From NCBI RefSeq assembly GCF_023078275.1, contig NC_062990.1, positions 15,515,549-15,579,548 on the forward strand: a DNA stretch of 64,000 bases. Reading direction: 5' to 3'. Position 1 is the first letter of the stretch; each line of letters starts with the position of its first letter. The notes below the pieces were generated by a model, which saw only the letters and a list, made by a program, of their open reading frames with translations, did not search any database and was not told the origin of the DNA. The DNA is from Leguminivora glycinivorella. Lineage: Eukaryota; Arthropoda; Insecta; Lepidoptera; Tortricidae. Below, piece by piece: positions 61,301 through 64,000 of the stretch. The position numbers were made by a program, and so were the translations under genes.

Positions 61301-63817
61301 TTATTGTTTTGTAAGTGGTTTTGTATTTTACTTTTATATTCGTATTATAAATAGCCTAGCCTAAGATTTGAAAGAAATAAAGAGAAAAAAAAACAGAAAC
61401 AAAAGTAGGAATTAGTTCAGTATGGGGTTCTTCAAAAAAGGAGTGTACAAGTTTCTAATGGGTCGGCAACGCGCATGTGAAGAAATGTTTTTCACTATAC
61501 TGATACCTAATGATAACTTTATTTACAATTTTCAGGAAACTATGTATGGCTGATAATCCAAAGAGTCACTGTATGTAAGTGTATCCATTTACTGCACAGG
61601 TTGCGTAGCCAAATGGCACAAACGCTCACGAAACGAAACGCTAGTAGATTTGAATCCAGGTCTCTTTAAAGCAACAGTAAATAGGTATCTCATAGGTAAG
61701 CGTGCTCCACCGTAGACCGCATCATCACTTACCAAACGTCTACCTATCCATACTAAAAAAAAAAAAAACTATCTCTATCGCTCTTGCGTATTGGCACATC
61801 TCGGACACTGGCGATCAAATATATGAAAGAGGCGCGTTCCTAGCACACATTCTAAGCTCGTGTAGGTGAACGCGTACCATGCTTGTATGAGTGAGATATG
61901 ACAGGTTGACTGTTCGCATTTTTGACAGGCGGTAACTGTGAGGTAATACTGTGGTATTGGCGCGACAGAGCCAGACTAACTGGCGCGGCGTTTACTTTTC
62001 GTTTGGCGTCGGAGAAATGCCATTCAGCTACGCACGCAGGCCAGAAAGTAATCCATTGCCGGCCGGGTACGTTTTAAAAGGTCGAGCGTGACCGAGGCTG
62101 GTAATAAGACGCTGGCAGTGCGGCTTTTGTCTTTAAATTAGGTGATTTATCAATATAATATCTGGGCGACCGAGCTTCGCTCTGTTCTGTTTCGTGTCCT
62201 TGACATGTGTCGCCATCTAGTTCAAAAATGAATAGTACCTACATCGAGCGAAAGAATTCTCAACCTTAACAACACGACTACTCCACACGAGATGGCGCGC
62301 ATTTCGCCACAAAAACTCAAATAGTGTATTTTTCTATTCGTTTTAGCCTTGACCTGTGTCGCCATCTAGTGTTTGCAATAAATAGTACTTACATCGACCG
62401 AAAGAATTCTGTCTTAACAGTACAACTACTGCACACGAGATGGCGCGCGAAGAAAAACGCATGAAAACTCGAAAATTCGCGTTTTCCGGTACGTAAGGAT
62501 AAGTTAGACCGATTTTTCACCCCCAAAAACCCCCACATAACAAATTTCAGCGAAATCGTTAGAGCGGTTTCCGAGATCGTCAGTGTAAATAAATATATAA
62601 ATAAATAAATAAATATACAAGATTTGCTCGTTTAAAAGTATAAGATATACTATATTTTGAGTACAATTACCTATATTACTAATTGATAATGATTTTTACA
62701 GAAAACAATTGTAAGGACTAAATTTTGTATATTTTGAAACATACTAATAATATCATTTTCCCCTCACTAGCTCGGAAACACGTGTTTTATCCTTTAATGC
62801 TAGCGGGTAAAAATGCATTTTATCCACTAGTGAGTAAAGTAATTTGATCTTGAATAAAGTTCAAGTAACGGCTTTAAAATTGATAAAAGTAGGTGAATCT
62901 ACTAATAAAGATGATTTACCACCTGTGGAAGTACTGGAAGCAATGATAAACGGATTTTTGTGTTGTAGTTTCCTCGCTATAGTGAGGGGAAAAGTTTTGT
63001 GTTACACTCGCGTGCAAATGTATTTTACTTCTCGTTCAGGATTCTATTCTCGAACCACTCGCTACGCTCGTGGTTCAACTATAGAATCCTTTCACTTCCT
63101 CGTTTTTCAATTCCACACTCGGCGTTCAAATACAACTTTGCTCCCTTGTATAACAAATAACTATTAATACCTACTCATAAAATACAAGATACAAGAATAA
63201 AACCCGATTTTCATTAAATATTTCTTATATAAACTTTACAGGCGAAGCAAGTAAGTAATTTTTTTTTAAATTATGTAACCTTATTTTTTTATAATACGTA
63301 GGTACACAAAAGTGTAATTTTTGAAGTTTCTAAAGTTAGAGGGCGTCCATTAATCACGTCGTACGTTTTTGACTTAGTTTAAAATACTTGTGGTAATCTT
63401 TGATGATATTTTAAGAAAACTATACACAAACTTTAATGAAAAATATTTTTACAGGAAAAAATTGTAAGTAAATTGGTTAAAAATATTCTATTGTTACAGC
63501 AGTCTAGTTTTTTTTTATCGAAGCGCTGGTGGCCCAGCGGTAAGAGCGTGCGACTTTCAATCCGGAGGTCGCGGGTTCGAACCCCTAGGCCAAGTTACCT
63601 ATTGGGTTGGACGGTCAGATGGCAGTCGCTTTCGTAAAACTAGTGCCTACGTCAAATCTTGGGATTAGTTGTCACAGCGGACTCCAGGCTCCCATGAGCC
63701 GCGGCGAATGTCGAGATAACGCAAGGTGGATGATGATGTAGCAATCTAGTTTCTAATGATTATATATTTGATCCACAGAAATATTTTCATTCTTAACGTT
63801 TTAATTGATGGATGGGG
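52334..63817 (+). CDS. Secreted-protein micro-exon gene (partial, continues right)
   Basis: Sixteen exons are predicted here, joined by GT-AG introns. Coding lengths in order: 48, 11, 63, 63, 9, 9, 3, 9, 3, 9, 6, 39, 9, 9, 9, 39 nt (338 nt). Intron 1 is phase 0 and all others phase 2. From exon 3 every exon is a multiple of 3, so any can be skipped without a frame change. No junction creates a stop in the order given. Exons 3 and 16 are open only in this phase, and exons 4 and 12 are closed in phase 0. Exon 1 encodes a signal peptide. The micro-exons encode a lysine-, glutamate- and glutamine-rich stretch. Exon 12 adds two cysteines. I recognise no homologue. Function is unknown; secretion is inferred from exon 1. 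Confidence 0.75.
52388..53195 (+). repeat. Intron 1 repeats
   Basis: 52,388-52,570 is a known-looking moth repeat (GATGGTAAGCGATCACTGCC, GTGCGTTGCCGGCCTTTTAG). 52,635-52,945 is a diverged family C variant, and 52,945-53,195 a closer family C copy broken after GGCGTTAAAATACAAC. Confidence 0.75.
53204..53617 (+). mobile_element. 3' UTR copy of the second LINE family
   Basis: It matches 34,440-34,862, including TTGCCCGCCGAGTTTCTTGC and the TTTCATTTTC tail. It interrupts family C, which resumes with CAACTTTGCACCCTTGTATA. CAAC is repeated at the borders. Confidence 0.88.
53660..53670 (+). CDS. Exon 2 (11 nt)
   Basis: TTCTTATTGCAG|TGTGTGGATTC|GTAAGT. It enters in phase 0 and leaves in phase 2, encoding C-V-D and the first two bases of a serine codon. 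The acceptor sits 12 nt after the end of a family C repeat (AACAAATAACTATT), so repeat sequence supplies the likely branch region. Confidence 0.72.
53828..54240 (+). mobile_element. SINE family 1, interrupted by a MITE
   Basis: The tRNA-like head has GTCCGGTCTGGCGCTGTCGG and the B box GGTTCGAATCCCGGTAAGGG. The body ends with CAATCTGTGTAAGAATGTCC. 53,999-54,132 is an inserted MITE. Confidence 0.88.
53999..54132. mobile_element. 134-bp MITE inside the SINE
   Basis: The ends CGTCACTACTTTAAAAAA and TTTTTTCAAAGTAGTGACG are inverted repeats. ATAT flanks both sides (53,995-53,998 and 54,133-54,136), a 4-bp duplication in the otherwise continuous SINE sequence. Confidence 0.82.
54484..54722 (-). mobile_element. 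SINE family 1, complete minus copy
   Basis: On the minus strand it starts GACCGGTCTGGCGCAGTCGG with a polymerase III A box, then the B box GGTTCGAATCCCGG, and ends GTGTAAGAATGTC. The downstream AT-rich TAAATAAATA run is its tail. Confidence 0.88.
54960..55022 (+). CDS. Exon 3 (63 nt)
   Basis: Acceptor TTTGTTTACAG, donor CG|GTAAGT. Open only in phase 2. It encodes (S)PQDANVTLSDSAILNPSRSK and two bases of an arginine codon. ANVT offers an N-glycosylation sequon (N-V-T). The final SRSK plus R forms RSKR across the intron. Confidence 0.78.
55035..56004. mobile_element. Intron 3 repeats, including piggyBac-type MITE copy 2
   Basis: 55,035-55,210 is an inverted GGGGGTT-type repeat. 55,489-56,000 is the 512-bp piggyBac-type MITE with TTAA on both sides (55,485-55,488 and 56,001-56,004), matching 5,044-5,554. 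Confidence 0.88.
56292..56354 (+). CDS. Exon 4 (63 nt)
   Basis: Acceptor GTTTTATTTTTAAAG, donor CATG|GTAAGA. It is the same length and phase (2 to 2) as exon 3. It encodes (R)QALPGGGNFDSNYLDSYT and the first two bases TG of the next codon. Phase 0 is closed by a stop. The acceptor lacks a pyrimidine before AG, so it is weaker than the others. Confidence 0.65.
56798..56806 (+). CDS. Exon 5 (9 nt)
   Basis: ATATTTTTTAG|GCTCCTAAA|GTAAGT. Phase 2: completes TGG (W), then L-L, then AA. Starting with G matters here because exon 4 ends in TG. Confidence 0.65.
56850..57180 (+). mobile_element. LINE 3' end, third family, copy 1
   Basis: It encodes, in broken form, the end seen intact at 61,019-61,225. 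The UTR has CTGCTGGCGGCACCCTAGGT then TAGGTTTTTTTATAA and ends near GAAAATAAATAC. 5'-truncated. Confidence 0.85.
57190..57440 (+). repeat. Hairpin repeat enclosing a tRNA-like segment
   Basis: AATTACACATATGAAAGAAA and its complement (57,318-57,340) enclose GTACGCTGGTTCGATTCCAG then CCTCAGGCACTGG, a tRNA T-arm-like sequence. Related copies lie at 59,398-59,560 and 59,720-59,945. Confidence 0.7.
57460..57910 (+). repeat. Family H, two plus copies
   Basis: Two tandem-like copies of the ACGCACTAGT...GCGAGAAGTGGTTC repeat, as at 46,090-46,705. Confidence 0.75.
58015..58180 (+). mobile_element. SINE family 1, 3' part
   Basis: It starts within the body at CAGATATTTGTTCCTGAGTC and ends TCTGTGTAAGAATATCC. 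The tRNA head is missing. Confidence 0.8.
58265..58273 (+). CDS. Exon 6 (9 nt)
   Basis: TTTATTATTACAG|AGAAAAGGA|GTAAGT. Phase 2: completes K, then E-K, then GA. Confidence 0.65.
58736..58738 (+). CDS. Exon 7 (3 nt), tentative
   Basis: TTTTTTATTTACAG|AAA|GTAAGT. A 3-nt exon is exceptional; both splice sites match consensus but the exon could be skipped or a relic. It would add one residue in frame. Confidence 0.4.
58927..59010 (+). repeat. SINE-like tail
   Basis: CGTCGCTTAGCACCCATAGT then ACAAGCTTTGCTTAG and GATCTGTGTAAGGTGTCCCC. Similar pieces are at 34,866-34,925 and, inverted, near 4,850-4,905. Confidence 0.6.
59090..59098 (+). CDS. Exon 8 (9 nt)
   Basis: TTTTTTTTGTTTTAG|GGAAAATAT|GTAAGT. 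Strong pyrimidine tract. Phase 2: completes K, then E-N, then AT. Confidence 0.68.
59301..59303 (+). CDS. Exon 9 (3 nt), tentative
   Basis: TTATATTTTGCAG|AAA|GTGAGT. A second 3-nt candidate of the same sequence as exon 7, possibly a duplicated relic of it. Confidence 0.38.
59398..59945 (+). repeat. Hairpin repeat copies with a tRNA-like sequence
   Basis: 59,398-59,560 is the hairpin repeat of 57,190 without the tRNA part. At 59,728-59,805 a nearly full tRNA-like sequence has the A box TGGCCGAGCGG, the B box GGTTCGATTCC and CACCA, then the hairpin arm follows. The weak acceptor pairing suggests a tRNA-derived repeat. Confidence 0.65.
60077..60085 (+). CDS. Exon 10 (9 nt)
   Basis: TTATAATTGCAG|ACAAAAAAA|GTAAGT. 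Phase 2: completes K, then Q-K, then AA. Confidence 0.62.
60236..60241 (+). CDS. Exon 11 (6 nt)
   Basis: TGTCATTTTCAG|GCAACT|GTAAGT. Phase 2: completes K, then Q, then CT. The intron before it is only 150 nt. Confidence 0.6.
60280..60840 (+). repeat. Family C variant with an inserted MITE
   Basis: It is like 52,635-52,945: GCTATTCGAAAACGGATAGC, TCCACAAGAGCGCAAAGTAA, CACGTGCGGTTATTAACTTT. It ends CAAATAACTATT and is interrupted at 60,680-60,815. Confidence 0.75.
60680..60815. mobile_element. 136-bp MITE in family C
   Basis: The termini GTGAGTGTGT and ACACACTCAC are perfect inverted repeats, with inner arms AAACGTCCCACTT and AAGTGGGACGTTT. AAAT flanks both sides (60,676-60,679 and 60,816-60,819). 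The uninterrupted form AAAACAAATAACTATT is at about 52,926. Confidence 0.88.
60960..61395 (+). pseudogene. LINE 3' end, third family, copy 2
   Basis: 61,019-61,225 is open and encodes a LINE C-terminus: LAHEITAMWDVESTIIVPIV, then LGGWIKGQMQKAVILDTARI and VRRFLSLQP. The UTR and AATAAAGAG tail follow. The catalytic domains are absent. It shares the whole 3' end with 56,850-57,180. Confidence 0.85.
61425..61535. repeat. Inverted family F fragment
   Basis: TTCTTCAAAAAAGGAGTGTA then CAAGTTTCTAATGGGTCGGC is the reverse of family F. Confidence 0.6.
61536..61574 (+). CDS. Exon 12 (39 nt)
   Basis: Acceptor ATTTACAATTTTCAG, donor TGTAT|GTAAGT. Phase 2 reading gives (L)KLCMADNPKSHC and AT. It contributes two cysteines eight residues apart (C-x8-C), the only close cysteine pair seen. 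Phase 0 has a stop. Confidence 0.7.
61595..61765 (+). repeat. Dispersed repeat fragment
   Basis: GGTTGCGTAGCCAAATGGCA and GTAAGCGTGCTCCACCGTAG then ACCGCATCATCACTTACC look like a common moth LINE tail. Non-coding. Confidence 0.55.
62155..62640 (+). repeat. Family D, copy 2
   Basis: It is nearly identical to 47,055-47,545, from ATCTGGGCGACCGAGCTTCG to the AAATAAATATACAAG end. Confidence 0.85.
62702..62710 (+). CDS. Exon 13 (9 nt)
   Basis: TAATGATTTTTACAG|AAAACAATT|GTAAGG. Phase 2: completes I, then K-Q, then TT. Confidence 0.65.
62755..63170 (+). repeat. Family C copy in intron 13
   Basis: A full-length copy from TTTTCCCCTCACTAGCTCGG to GTATAACAAATAACTATT. Confidence 0.85.
63242..63250 (+). 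CDS. Exon 14 (9 nt)
   Basis: TATAAACTTTACAG|GCGAAGCAA|GTAAGT. Phase 2: completes L, then R-S, then AA. Confidence 0.66.
63455..63463 (+). CDS. Exon 15 (9 nt)
   Basis: AATATTTTTACAG|GAAAAAATT|GTAAGT. Phase 2: completes K, then K-K, then TT. Intron 14 is 204 nt. Confidence 0.66.
63520..63745 (+). mobile_element. SINE family 2, complete copy
   Basis: The tRNA-like head GCTGGTGGCCCAGCGGTAAG (A box) with CGGGTTCGAACCCC (B box) is followed by the body also found at 17,040-17,200 and the tail GGATGATGATG. It sits in intron 15. Confidence 0.9.
63779..63817 (+). CDS. Exon 16 (39 nt)
   Basis: Acceptor TTTGATCCACAG, donor GGGG|GTGAGT. Open only in phase 2: (L)NIFILNVLIDGW and GG. It has the same length and phase as exon 12. 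The gene continues beyond the window because no stop is reached. Confidence 0.62.
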
Positions 63818-63829
63818 GTGAGTATTATT

Positions 63830-64000
63830 TCTGTTATTGGGCATAATACACGATTAAGGGCCCACCACTACCCGCTTAACTAAAGGCACAGTATAAGGAT
63901 GACTCAGACACGGCAGCTCGGCGCGTACTGACGCGACCGGCATCCTCCGGTCTCGCATATACTCTCTGCACCTCGCTGCGTGCGAGCGCTATTCAAGGAC
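63830..64000. other. Unassigned end of window
   Basis: It follows the donor of exon 16, so it would be intron 16. GC-rich from 63,910. No exon was recognised. Confidence 0.4.

Noticed and set aside
63520..63600. Functional tRNA gene on the plus strand
   Set aside because: The head of SINE family 2, whose body is repeated at 17,040-17,200.

Overview
The window is nuclear DNA of a moth or butterfly (Lepidoptera). It is AT-rich and packed with short inverted-repeat transposons, tRNA-derived SINEs, truncated LINEs and one Ty3/gypsy element whose reverse transcriptase resembles the Mag/K02A2.6 group. No bacterial, viral or rRNA genes were seen. Several dispersed repeats look familiar from lepidopteran genomes (the TTGCCCGCGGCTTCGCTCGC repeat, the LINE tail GTGGCCTATTTGCTGAATAA, the GTTGCCCGCCGAGTTTCTTG tail). 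This assignment is by recognition only; no search was run.

Layout. 1-10.8 kb: nested MITEs and dispersed repeats, including a piggyBac-type MITE with TTAA target sites. 10.8-16.2 kb: two abutting fold-back elements; the larger is about 5 kb, GC-rich and carries a 97-bp minisatellite. 16.3-17.2 kb: LINE and SINE debris. 17.37-22.24 kb: a complete gypsy-type LTR element with identical 174-bp LTRs but broken reading frames. 22.2-28 kb: mostly unrecognised AT-rich DNA with tRNA-like sequences. 27.8-32.3 kb: an inverted repeat and a hAT-like MITE split by a 3.2-kb 5'-truncated LINE, whose 3' UTR carries repeated short hairpins. 32.3-39.5 kb: MITEs and LINE fragments. 39.9-43.8 kb: a 120-bp tandem repeat followed by about 31 copies of a 102-bp G-rich hairpin repeat. 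44-52.2 kb: fold-back elements, repeats and a 3.1-kb non-coding TG...CA insertion.

The only convincing host gene is at 52.3 kb to beyond the right edge, on the plus strand. A TATA box and initiator precede a short exon encoding a signal peptide. At least fifteen small exons follow (11, 63, 63, 9, 9, 3, 9, 3, 9, 6, 39, 9, 9, 9 and 39 nt). Every intron after the first is in phase 2, and every exon from the third on is a multiple of 3 nt. The 338 coding nt seen are spread over 11.5 kb of repeat-filled introns. This is the architecture of a micro-exon gene (compare schistosome MEGs and aphid bicycle effectors) encoding a small secreted protein, and it is the main discovery here. All splice calls are read from sequence and need RNA evidence.

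A second broad pattern is that several unrelated repeat families carry the core CTAGATGGCGCT, which resembles the insect CTCF site, so transposons may have scattered candidate insulator sites here.
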